Assembly: GCA_027729635.1 (NCBI GenBank)
Contig: JAQCEM010000052.1
Location: forward strand, 1-11,255
Reading direction: 5' to 3'
DNA length: 11,255 nucleotides
From: Casp-actino8 sp001510335
GTDB lineage: Bacteria > Actinomycetota > Acidimicrobiia > Acidimicrobiales > Ilumatobacteraceae
Positions 1 to 6,884 of the stretch are shown piece by piece. The notes below the pieces were generated by a model that made no database searches, was not told where the DNA came from, and saw nothing but the letters and a program-made list of their open reading frames with translations. Numbering within the stretch: position 1 is the first letter of the stretch; every line of letters begins with the position of its first letter. Position numbers and translations under genes: made by a program.

Positions 1-1040
1 CGAATCACTGCCTTAGCAAAACTTCCGATTGATCCGTGGGTGCCCTTGACTAAGTTCACCGCAGCGTCAATCACATCGCCAAGAACTGCACTTGCAGTCG
101 GGTTGCCGCCTGCTCCGCGACCGTAGAACATCAACGAACCAACGGCGTCACCTTCGATGAATACCGCGTTGTAACTTTCGCGCACGCTGGCCAACGGATG
201 GGTGTTCGGCACCATTGCAGGGTGAACACGCACTGCGATTTCACCAGTTTCGCGATCACGTTCGGCAATACCGAGCAACTTGATGACGTAACCCAAGCGC
301 TTTGCAACTGCAATATCAGCGGCAGTGACACGACTAATGCCTTCGTGATACACGTCGCCCGCAACAACTTTTGCGCCAAAAGCTATTGAAGCGAGAATGG
401 CTGCTTTTGCGCCAGCATCAAAACCCTCGACATCGGCTGTTGGGTCGCGTTCGGCAAAACCAAGACGCTGTGCTTCAGAAAGTGCGGCCGAATAGTCGGC
501 ACCTTCTTCGGTCATCTTGGTCAAGATGAAGTTGGTGGTGCCGTTGATAATTCCCATTACGCGCGAAACCGGTTCGCCACGCAAACTTTCGCGCAACGCA
601 CGAATGACAGGAACGCCACCGGCAACGGCTGCTTCAAACAACAAGTCAACACCAGCAGCATCGGCAGTCGCATACAGTTCGGCACCAACGTTGGCGAGAA
701 GTTCTTTGTTGGCAGTGACCACCGGCTTGCCAGCGGCAAGAGCAGCAGTGATGAGTTCGCGTGCAGGCTCGATTCCACCAATGACTTCAACGATCAGATC
801 GATACTGGGGTCGGCGACCACCGCATGAGCATCGCGAGTTAAGAGACCTTCGGACAATTGCACATCGCGATCGCGCGACATATTGCGAACGGCCACGCTG
901 ACAACTTCAAGACGAATACCAGTACGGAGTTGAATCGTTGCACCCTGCTGCTCAATGAGGCGCACAAAAGCCGCGCCGACGTTGCCACATCCGAGTACAC
1001 CGATGCGTACGACTTTGCCCTGAGATTCAACCGTTGTCAC
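1..1040 (-). CDS. hom: Homoserine dehydrogenase, 3' end cut by window edge
   Basis: NAD(P)-dependent reduction of aspartate semialdehyde to homoserine, the cytoplasmic branch point towards threonine and methionine. About 346 codons are visible. The N-terminal Rossmann motif GCGNVG is at residues 17-22 and TANK ends at K112. The catalytic-domain signature ERDPTADVEGFDAGAK places E197, D208 and K212 with the same spacing as the catalytic Glu, Asp and Lys of yeast homoserine dehydrogenase. GRGAGGNPTASAVLGDVIDVA follows near the left edge. The usual C-terminal ACT domain would lie beyond the window. The start is GTG at 1040-1038: an in-frame stop lies eight codons upstream with no other start between them. 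It lies 55 bp after the lysA stop in the same direction. A TAGCCT hexamer 7 nt before the GTG suggests its own leaderless promoter within the operon. In related genomes thrC and thrB usually follow. Confidence 0.96.
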   Translation of the reverse strand, partial: MTTVESQGKVVRIGVLGCGNVGAAFVRLIEQQGATIQLRTGIRLEVVSVAVRNMSRDRDVQLSEGLLTRDAHAVVADPSIDLIVEVIGGIEPARELITAALAAGKPVVTANKELLANVGAELYATADAAGVDLLFEAAVAGGVPVIRALRESLRGEPVSRVMGIINGTTNFILTKMTEEGADYSAALSEAQRLGFAERDPTADVEGFDAGAKAAILASIAFGAKVVAGDVYHEGISRVTAADIAVAKRLGYVIKLLGIAERDRETGEIAVRVHPAMVPNTHPLASVRESYNAVFIEGDAVGSLMFYGRGAGGNPTASAVLGDVIDAAVNLVKGTHGSIGSFAKAVI

Positions 1041-1047
1041 GGGATCA

Positions 1048-1053
1048 AGGCTA
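1048..1053 (-). promoter_or_regulatory. Candidate -10 element for a leaderless hom transcript
   Basis: On the minus strand TAGCCT, fitting the actinobacterial TANNNT -10 consensus, is followed by 7 nt and then the GTG start of hom. That spacing would place the transcription start at or next to the start codon. No Shine-Dalgarno sequence is visible before the GTG. The same hexamer stands 8 nt before the GTG of the plus-strand gene at 7397. No convincing -35 is visible, so this is inference. Confidence 0.4.
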
Positions 1054-1095
1054 TGGGCGAGAGTTCAGAGAAACATAGATATTTAGACAGGGTTA

Positions 1096-2388
1096 CTAGA
1101 CATCCAGACGTACGAGGTCTTCGTAGGTCTCGCGGCGAATCACCAGACGCGACTTTCCATTGGCCACGAAAACCACCGCTGGACGAGGCACTTTGTTGTA
1201 ATTGCTGGCCATCGAGTGCCCGTAAGCCCCCGTCACTGGGGTCGCAATCAGATCGCCTACCGCGATATCGGCAGGAAACTGTCCTTCGAAAATCAAGATG
1301 TCGCCACTCTCGCAATGCTTGCCCACGAGACGCGCATTCAGTGGACGCTCGGCCATGACATCAGAAGTTTTAAAAGCTTCGTATCCGCTGCCGTATAAAA
1401 CCGGGCGGGGGTTGTCACTCATGCCACCATCAACACTGATGTATGTACGAATGCCTGGAATCTCTTTCACAGTGCCCACGCGATATACCGTGATTGCCGA
1501 TGACGCTACGATCGCGCGGCCAGGTTCAACTGAAACTTCGGCAGTGACTCCGAGTGCTGCACACGCATCGAGCAACACCGAACCCCACATCGTGATTGAT
1601 GGCGCTTCTTCGCCTTCGGTGTAGGCGACACCAAGGCCGCCGCCAAGTGTGAGTTCGGGTAAACCGTACGGTTTCGCAAACTCCGCCATGATTTCAGCAG
1701 CCTTGGCGAAACTATTAACCGCTAAAACATTTGATCCGATGTGGCAATGCAAACCGATGAGTTCGCCCGCCTTTGCACTATCGCTTGCACCCTTGGTAAT
1801 TCGTTCAATGGCTTTGGCAGCATCGCCATTACCCAAGTTGAATCCAAACTTTGAATCATCTTGACCCGTTGCAATGAAATCGTGTGTGTATGCAAGCACG
1901 CCAGGCGTGACTCGAATCATCAACTTCGGTGCAGCAAATCCACGACGACTCAAATCTTCAAGGCGTTCAATTTCGTCAAAGCTGTCAACAACAATATGTC
2001 TCACACCGTTGGTGATAGCCATCTCTAGTTCGTCAACACTCTTGTTGTTTCCATGAAGAGTACAACGACTTGCCGGCACTCCCCCGTGCATCGCCACATA
2101 AAGTTCGCCACCAGACGCAACGTCAAGTAGAAGTCCTTCTTCGCTCACTAGGCGCGCCATAGCCGAACACATGAAAGCTTTTGACGCGTAGATGACACGA
2201 TCAACACCAAATGCGGCGACAGCTTCACGGCAACGAGCGCGAATATGTTCTTCGTCGTATACAAAAAGCGGAGTGCCATACTGCTCGGCTAGTTCAGCGA
2301 CTGAACAACCACCGATTGACAACGAACCGTCAGCTTCAACCGTGGCTGAATCGGGCAATAGATCTAGGGGTACGGGACGATTACTCAT
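1096..2388 (-). CDS. lysA: Diaminopimelate decarboxylase
   Basis: PLP-dependent, fold-III decarboxylation of meso-diaminopimelate to L-lysine, the last step of lysine synthesis. The 430 residues match the usual family length. Visible elements in order: Schiff-base lysine K70 in YASKAF; LHGNNKS at 111-117; GLHCHIGS at 212-219; glycine-rich phosphate-binding loop GGGLGV at 249-254; EPGR at 288-291; CESGD at 359-363, carrying the active-site cysteine supplied across the dimer; and Y389 in the GAYG segment near the C-terminus. The ATG start is only 9 bp after the argS stop, so the two are almost certainly co-transcribed and perhaps translationally coupled. argS-lysA is a well-known operon in corynebacteria and other actinobacteria. 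No truncation or missing catalytic residue was found. Confidence 0.98.
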   Translation of the reverse strand: MSNRPVPLDLLPDSATVEADGSLSIGGCSVAELAEQYGTPLFVYDEEHIRARCREAVAAFGVDRVIYASKAFMCSAMARLVSEEGLLLDVASGGELYVAMHGGVPASRCTLHGNNKSVDELEMAITNGVRHIVVDSFDEIERLEDLSRRGFAAPKLMIRVTPGVLAYTHDFIATGQDDSKFGFNLGNGDAAKAIERITKGASDSAKAGELIGLHCHIGSNVLAVNSFAKAAEIMAEFAKPYGLPELTLGGGLGVAYTEGEEAPSITMWGSVLLDACAALGVTAEVSVEPGRAIVASSAITVYRVGTVKEIPGIRTYISVDGGMSDNPRPVLYGSGYEAFKTSDVMAERPLNARLVGKHCESGDILIFEGQFPADIAVGDLIATPVTGAYGHSMASNYNKVPRPAVVFVANGKSRLVIRRETYEDLVRLDV

Positions 2389-2397
2389 GGATATTTC

Positions 2398-4176
2398 TCA
2401 CATCTGCTCCGGAGTTTCGATACCGAGTAATGCCAATCCTTGATTGAGCACTCGGGCGGTGAGATCGCACAACACCAAACGGCTTTGGCGAATATTTTCG
2501 TCATCGGCTTTAAGCACTGGGCAGTGCTCATAGAAAGCCGTAAACGTCGTTGCGAGTTCGTAAATGTACGTACACAAACGATGCGGACTGTATTTGTCAA
2601 TGGTGTCGATAACTGCGGCGTTGAACGCAAGAAGTTTGATTGCTAAGTCGCGTTCTTGTGGCTCAACTACATTCGGCGTGACATTGCGAACTGATTCACG
2701 CTCAATGCCGGCGCGACGGAAGATGCTGCAAATACGCGCATGGGCATATTGCAAGTACGGACCAGTGTTGCCATCAAACGACAACATGCGTTCCCAATCG
2801 AACACATAGTCGCGCACGCGATCGGTTGATAGGTCGGCATACTTCACAGCACCGATACCAACCATCTGCGCAATTACTTTGCGTTCGGCTTCAGGCAAGT
2901 TGGGATTCTTGGTGGCGATTGATTCGTCGGCTCGGGTGACCGCTTCTTCAACAAGGTCGATGAACTTCAGCGGGTCACCACTGCGGCTCTTCATCATCTT
3001 GCGATCGGATCCGAGCACATTTCCGAATGCAACGTGCACTGCTTCGTTAGGTTCGGCTAGCCAACCCGCCATACGCGCGACATCAAAAACCATTGATAAG
3101 TGTTGAGCTTGCGGCGCACCAACGACATAAAGCAATAGATCGGCATTCAGGCGTTCGATGCGATCAATCACACATGCCAGGTCGCTCGTTGCGTAGTTGA
3201 ATCCGCCTTGACCCTTTTGCACGATGAGCGGCAACGGATCGCCTTCACGGTTGGTGTATCCGGGTGGGAAAACAACATCGGCGCCATCGGACTGTTGCAA
3301 GAGTCCAAGCTTGCCAAGACGCGTAATGACTTGCGGCAGAAGATCGTTGTATGCGCTCTCGCCCATGAGATCGTCATCGGTTAACAACACACCGAGCAAT
3401 TCGTAGACCGCATTGAAATGTTGTGTTGAAAGATTGACGAGCAACTTCCACAAACGGCGAGTTTCAGCATCGCCGCCTTGCAATAACACCACACGTGAAC
3501 GTGCACGATCTTGAAAAGATTCATTGCCATCAGTCTCGTTGCCATCAAACTTGGCGCGAGCTTGCTTATAGAAACCGTCGAGATCGCCGAGCGACAAATG
3601 CTCAGCTGCTTTGGTTTCGCCGAGATCGAGCAAATGCTCAATCAACATGCCAAAGGGAGTACCCCAGTCACCGATGTGATTTTCGCGAATGACATCGTGA
3701 CCGACGAATGTAAGCATGCGCACTAATGAGTCGCCAATAACGGTTGTGCGCAAATGGCCGACATGCATTTCTTTGGCGACGTTCGGTGCCGAGTAATCAA
3801 CGACAACTTTGCGCTTGGTTACTTTGCCGATGCCAAGACGTGGATCGTCCGACACTTGCTTGAGCAAACCAGCGAGAAAATCGTTGTTGAAAACGAGATT
3901 CAAAAAGCCCGGGCCAGCGACTTCGACCGATGAGCAGATGTCGGTGAGGCCAGCGCATTGGGCAAGAACTGCATCGGCAACCTGGCGTGGGCTCTGACCA
4001 AGTTCTTTTGCGAGAGCCAAAGCCCCGTTGGCCTGAGCGTCGGCATGTTCGCTCGGACGAATAACGGGGTCAATGCCAGCGCGACCAGCGACGGCTTCAA
4101 AGGCTGTCTGCAGGGTGCTCGAAAGAATGAGCAGCGGATCGAGCGATTGAATATTTGATGGGCGGGCCTCAGACAT
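2398..4176 (-). CDS. argS: Arginyl-tRNA synthetase
   Basis: Class I synthetase attaching arginine to tRNA-Arg, 592 residues from the chosen ATG. Visible: N-terminal additional domain (about 15-110) ending in GPGFLN; the HIGH-type ATP motif HVGH at 138-141 within SAPNVAKEMHVGHLR; the conserved IGDWGTPFG at 168-176; QKGQGGFNYATSD at 320-332; a KMSKS-type loop KMMKS at 393-397; and the all-helical DALR anticodon-binding domain from about 470 (TGPYLQYAHAR), ending in GIETPEQM. ATG 4176 is preferred over the in-frame GTG at 4209 because AGAGAGG lies just before it and the 11 extra residues look non-conserved. It heads the argS-lysA-hom run. No clear promoter is seen directly upstream, so transcription may arise within, or read through from, the HNH gene 51 bp upstream. 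A tRNA-Arg gene lies in the same window but on the other strand. Confidence 0.98.
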   Translation of the reverse strand: MSEARPSNIQSLDPLLILSSTLQTAFEAVAGRAGIDPVIRPSEHADAQANGALALAKELGQSPRQVADAVLAQCAGLTDICSSVEVAGPGFLNLVFNNDFLAGLLKQVSDDPRLGIGKVTKRKVVVDYSAPNVAKEMHVGHLRTTVIGDSLVRMLTFVGHDVIRENHIGDWGTPFGMLIEHLLDLGETKAAEHLSLGDLDGFYKQARAKFDGNETDGNESFQDRARSRVVLLQGGDAETRRLWKLLVNLSTQHFNAVYELLGVLLTDDDLMGESAYNDLLPQVITRLGKLGLLQQSDGADVVFPPGYTNREGDPLPLIVQKGQGGFNYATSDLACVIDRIERLNADLLLYVVGAPQAQHLSMVFDVARMAGWLAEPNEAVHVAFGNVLGSDRKMMKSRSGDPLKFIDLVEEAVTRADESIATKNPNLPEAERKVIAQMVGIGAVKYADLSTDRVRDYVFDWERMLSFDGNTGPYLQYAHARICSIFRRAGIERESVRNVTPNVVEPQERDLAIKLLAFNAAVIDTIDKYSPHRLCTYIYELATTFTAFYEHCPVLKADDENIRQSRLVLCDLTARVLNQGLALLGIETPEQM

Positions 4177-4215
4177 GACCTCTCTATTGTTGCCGATAGA
4201 GGCGCCCACGAGAGG
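4177..4215 (-). promoter_or_regulatory. argS ribosome-binding region with competing pairings
   Basis: On the minus strand AGAGAGG (4185-4179) lies 2 nt before the ATG at 4176; its AGAG part has a more usual 5-nt spacing. This purine run can pair in two ways: CTCTAT with ATAGAG (4196-4201 with 4182-4187, 8-nt loop), or CCTCTC with GAGAGG (4210-4215 with 4179-4184). Either would partly bury the ribosome-binding site. The pairings are directly visible, but the stems are only 6 bp and a regulatory role is speculative. Confidence 0.3.
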
Positions 4216-4227
4216 GTTAGTTAGTGA

Positions 4228-5358
4228 CTAGTTGATTTCTAGTTCTCGGGTCTCAGGGCCAAGTTTGAGTTTCCAGCCGCCTTCGTGAGCGGCGTGGTGA
4301 TGCCTTGAACACAGTGGGACCATGTTGTTGAGATCGGTTGAGCCACCGTTTTCCCAATATTCAATGTGGTGCACGTTGCAGTGATCAAAAATCACTTCAC
4401 AATCTGGAATCGCACAGGTCGGATAGATCGCTTCGAGCGCTCGTCTTTGATGAACGGTCGCTAATCGTTTTGATCGGCCCACATCAATCGGGACTGATCG
4501 CCCGTCAAGAACAACCGGCAGAATTTCTGCGTCACAAGCCAATCGTCGCGCCGTTTCAACCGGAAGATCGGCTCCGAGAGCAGTGCGGCAGGTTCCGCCA
4601 GTCTGCAAACCGCGCTGCAAGGTCTCTAAATCAACATGTACAACTATCTCAGCACGGACTGGGACATCAGAAACAGACTCACTGGCACCATTCACCAACG
4701 CAATAAGCGCTTGAGCCTGGCGGTGATCGTTTGGTTCGATCCAGGGCATTACTTCGACCGGAACTTCTTTGTCTCCCGAGTGGAACATGGCTTCAACAAC
4801 GCGGCCGATCTTTGATTTCAAGATGGATGCGCTGATTGGATCAAACTTTCCACTCACTGACAAGCAACCATCGGCTTCATTGCGCATTTTGAAGAAGGTC
4901 TCACGCTTTTGACGCTCAAAGGTGGAGAGACCCTCGTCAGCAACGACCGATTTCGCAGTCTCTTTCACCAACTGATCGAACTGTGACGCCGTCATCGTGG
5001 TTGATGCTTCAACAAGCTCGGGCAGATGCGCCATGAAGGCATCGCGTTCTGCTCCAGCGATCTTGAGACCACGACCCAAAGCATCGACATGCGCCGCAGT
5101 CGTATCGCCAGCAGCCAACACCGCGCCCATTTCAGGAGCGACCTCAGTGACAAGGCCACGTGAAACAACTTCTCGAGCTTCACGAGATGTAAGACCACCA
5201 TGGGCAACTAGTTCACGCTCAGGGATCACAAATGTTGGTGCGACTGGGTCGTGCATCAACGAAATCATGCGAGCGTTTGCTTCAAGCATCTGTGCATCAA
5301 GTTTGGCTTGACGCGTGCGAATGTCGGCCATGAAGGTGCGTAGTTCAGCGATGTTCAT
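4228..5358 (-). CDS. DUF222 / 13E12-family protein with C-terminal HNH nuclease domain
   Basis: 376 residues from ATG 5358. The N-terminal two thirds are helical and DUF222-like: a charged first helix (about 1-35), then GGLTSREAREVV and a long region including GKFDPISASILKSKI. The C-terminus is an HNH/zinc-knuckle domain: CAIPDC (C315, C320), HHIEYWENGG (H330, H331), LNNMVPLC (N344, N345, C350) and HHH at 353-355. All expected metal and catalytic positions are present, so nuclease activity is plausible. Such proteins are multi-copy and actinobacterial; their substrate is unknown. In Mycobacterium tuberculosis several 13E12 genes belong to the LexA regulon, matching the SOS box found here. An in-frame TTG at 5409 would add 17 residues (MKFLFEWSG...). 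Neither start has a strong Shine-Dalgarno, and ATG was chosen by codon preference. No terminator separates it from argS, 51 bp downstream. Confidence 0.9.
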   Translation of the reverse strand: MNIAELRTFMADIRTRQAKLDAQMLEANARMISLMHDPVAPTFVIPERELVAHGGLTSREAREVVSRGLVTEVAPEMGAVLAAGDTTAAHVDALGRGLKIAGAERDAFMAHLPELVEASTTMTASQFDQLVKETAKSVVADEGLSTFERQKRETFFKMRNEADGCLSVSGKFDPISASILKSKIGRVVEAMFHSGDKEVPVEVMPWIEPNDHRQAQALIALVNGASESVSDVPVRAEIVVHVDLETLQRGLQTGGTCRTALGADLPVETARRLACDAEILPVVLDGRSVPIDVGRSKRLATVHQRRALEAIYPTCAIPDCEVIFDHCNVHHIEYWENGGSTDLNNMVPLCSRHHHAAHEGGWKLKLGPETRELEIN

Positions 5359-5451
5359 TTCGCTGATCGCGACCTTTGCTGGTCCGCTCCACTCAAACAG
5401 AAACTTCAAAACAACCCCAATTTCATTGACTTTTTAGAGACTTTTACGCTA

Positions 5452-5465
5452 CGAACGTATGTTCT
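5452..5465. promoter_or_regulatory. LexA (SOS) box upstream of the HNH gene
   Basis: The plus strand reads CGAACGTATGTTCT, matching the Gram-positive SOS consensus CGAACRNRYGTTCG at every defined position except the last. Both GAAC and GTTC half sites are intact with the correct 4-nt spacer. It sits just downstream of the predicted -10, overlapping the expected transcription start of the DUF222-HNH gene, a typical repressor position. A scan by eye found no second GAAC-N4-GTTC in the window. Confidence 0.75.
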
Positions 5466-5466
5466 A

Positions 5467-5495
5467 AAGATACAAGAAGGGTGTTGCAAAGTCAA
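5467..5495 (-). promoter_or_regulatory. Sigma70-type promoter of the DUF222-HNH gene
   Basis: On the minus strand TTGACT (5495-5490; five of six bases match TTGACA) is followed by exactly 17 nt and then TATCTT (5472-5467; four of six match TATAAT). The predicted start near 5460 falls inside the SOS box and leaves a leader of about 50 nt to the TTG or 100 nt to the ATG start. It is the only site in the window with both a good -35 and a good -10 at ideal spacing. Confidence 0.65.
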
Positions 5496-5540
5496 CGCAG
5501 CAGACAACAATTTTCAAAAACTTTTATCAAGAAATTCGAC

Positions 5541-5591
5541 TAATAAAACTGGTGCAGAATCGTTGCCAAATACGCAATGATTCTGCACCAG
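5541..5591 (-). terminator. Strong stem-loop with T-rich tail on the minus strand
   Basis: An inverted repeat has arms at 5549-5566 and 5574-5591. Eighteen positions pair with one G-T wobble, around a 7-nt loop. On the minus strand the hairpin is followed at once by TTTTATTA, the layout of an intrinsic terminator. On the plus strand no T-run follows. It would end transcripts coming from yqeY and the phosphodiesterase gene, after they cross the tRNA gene in antisense, before they reach the SOS-type promoter. Together with 5496-5548, where nothing else is recognised, it makes up most of the gene-free stretch before the tRNA. Confidence 0.6.
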
Positions 5592-5617
5592 ATTCACAAG
5601 GTAGTCTTCGTGTAGTT

Positions 5618-5693
5618 GCCCACGTAGCTCAGTGGATAGAGCGTCTGCCTCCGGAGCAGAAGGTCGTAGGTCCGATTCCTACCGTGGGCGCCA
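5618..5693 (+). tRNA. tRNA-Arg (anticodon CCG), CCA encoded
   Basis: Full cloverleaf. Acceptor GCCCACG (5618-5624) pairs with CGTGGGC (5683-5689). The D stem is GCTC/GAGC. The anticodon stem TCTGC/GCAGA encloses loop CTCCGGA with anticodon CCG at 5651-5653, reading CGG codons. The T stem is GTAGG/CCTAC. Discriminator G5690 is followed by a genomic CCA at 5691-5693. Oddity: the T loop reads TCCGATT, so the normally near-invariant T55 (pseudouridine) is C at 5672. A TANNNT-type hexamer TAGTCT at 5602-5607, 10 nt upstream, could be the -10. Downstream, CGCCAG/CTGGCG (5689-5694 with 5702-5707) can form a small hairpin that includes the CCA end, without a T-run. The gene converges on the phosphodiesterase gene, 21 bp away. 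Confidence 0.97.
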
Positions 5694-5714
5694 GAGATCA
5701 ACTGGCGTGCTGAA

Positions 5715-6842
5715 TCACGGGGCTTTGGTTGGGCTTGCGATCAACAGTCCGTCAGCACCCAAAGCGACCATCTTGCTGTAGAACTCGGTGGTTTCTTGCG
5801 CCGAATCATCCATCCACACCCACACCTCACGGTTATCGGCATGCGCACGATCGAACGTTTCTTTGGTCAACACTTCAACGCCTTCGAACACCGGCGGCGC
5901 CTGCATGATCACGTCACGCGGATCAAGTGCACCACCAGCGAGATACCAATTCACCAATGAGTCTTGGCCAGGGCTTGTTGCCACATCGGGGATCGCATTG
6001 CGGAACTCGGTCATGATCTCGTCACTAAACGACACGACAACGACCGACTTTTCGCGACCAGTTTCTTCAATGAGTCGCGCCAACTCGCGGGCAGCCGTCT
6101 TGGCACTTTCCATATCGACTTCGCCCGTTGCTGATTCTGGAATCTTGATTTCAACATCGAGCACATGATTTGGGAAAGCAAGCGCGACTTCTTCAAATGT
6201 CACCATCCGAAAATCTTCGGCGGTGAACCCCTCTGGTGCGGGTTGATCACCAGTGCGAATGCCGCGGTAGATGTAGGCGTCATCAGCGAGTGATTTGTCG
6301 CTCCACACTCCGCCCGAGAACCAATAGGCGTTGTCCATTGCCTTAAGTTCTGCTGCAGTGAACGAACTGAACAGACCGGTGTCATTAGTGAGTCGATCAA
6401 CTGTGTTGTCATGCTGCACCATCAACACGCCATCGCTACTCAACATCAGATCCATTTCAAGAACGTCAGTCCTATTCAGTACTGCTTGCGTGAATGCATA
6501 CATCGTCGAATGCGGCCAATCGTGAGCTCCGCCAGCGTGAGCGATAATGAGCGGACGATCAAGTGCCAGTAGCGCATCAACTGTTGTTGCTTCAGGCGCA
6601 ACGACTTGATCAATCGCCATCGGAGCTTCAGTCACGGGAGCTGCGGCATCAGTTGTCGGGACAGTTGTCGCAACTTCAGTATTCGCAACAGTTTCAGTCG
6701 CACCGGTTGTGGTTGTTGCGTCATCGTCACCGCTACATGCGCCGACAACTGTTGACAAAACGACGGCGGCCGCTACAGCCGAGAAACGACGAAGTGAACT
6801 ATGTCGAAATGAACTATGACGAGACTTGCTTTGTGTTGACAT
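5715..6842 (-). CDS. Glycerophosphodiester phosphodiesterase family lipoprotein
   Basis: 375 residues, predicted to be exported and lipid-anchored. A basic N-terminus (SLRRF) precedes a hydrophobic stretch (about 21-34) and the lipobox VGAC with C36. A low-complexity linker rich in Thr, Ala, Val and Glu runs to about residue 90, then a TIM-barrel GDPD domain. Catalytic and metal residues appear retained: H102 (HAG), E129-x-D131, H144-D145, R150 and E231-x-K233, with VWVWMDD at 340-346. The family cleaves glycerophosphodiesters to glycerol-3-phosphate and an alcohol. The signature is atypical: HRG is HAG (Arg103 replaced by Ala) and PENT is PHST (110-113), so the substrate may differ. It lies 41 bp downstream of yqeY on the same strand, perhaps co-transcribed. 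CAAGAT stands 6 nt before the ATG as a possible -10. The family is well supported; the substrate is unknown. Confidence 0.9.
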   Translation of the reverse strand: MSTQSKSRHSSFRHSSLRRFSAVAAAVVLSTVVGACSGDDDATTTTGATETVANTEVATTVPTTDAAAPVTEAPMAIDQVVAPEATTVDALLALDRPLIIAHAGGAHDWPHSTMYAFTQAVLNRTDVLEMDLMLSSDGVLMVQHDNTVDRLTNDTGLFSSFTAAELKAMDNAYWFSGGVWSDKSLADDAYIYRGIRTGDQPAPEGFTAEDFRMVTFEEVALAFPNHVLDVEIKIPESATGEVDMESAKTAARELARLIEETGREKSVVVVSFSDEIMTEFRNAIPDVATSPGQDSLVNWYLAGGALDPRDVIMQAPPVFEGVEVLTKETFDRAHADNREVWVWMDDSAQETTEFYSKMVALGADGLLIASPTKAP

Positions 6843-6872
6843 GTCCCCATCTTGACAGGCGACGGCACCTTC

Positions 6873-6884
6873 AAAGGCGCCTTT
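6873..6884. repeat. 12-bp perfect palindrome in the yqeY-phosphodiesterase gap
   Basis: AAAGGCGCCTTT is a perfect palindrome whose last base overlaps the yqeY stop codon, about 20 bp upstream of the candidate -10 of the phosphodiesterase gene. On the minus strand GGCGCC can also pair with GGTGCC six bases later to give a short stem. It could be an operator, a weak terminator or chance. Confidence 0.3.

Noticed and set aside
858..1358. 166-residue open frame on the plus strand
   Set aside because: It is antisense to hom and lysA, both confirmed by motifs; a shadow frame.
5689..5707. CGCCAG/CTGGCG hairpin as the tRNA terminator
   Set aside because: It includes the mature CCA end and has no T-run after it, so it is not a convincing terminator; noted in the tRNA entry only.
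5600..5720. Integration site at the tRNA-Arg gene
   Set aside because: No integrase, no partial copy of the tRNA 3' end elsewhere in the window, and ordinary chromosomal genes on both sides.
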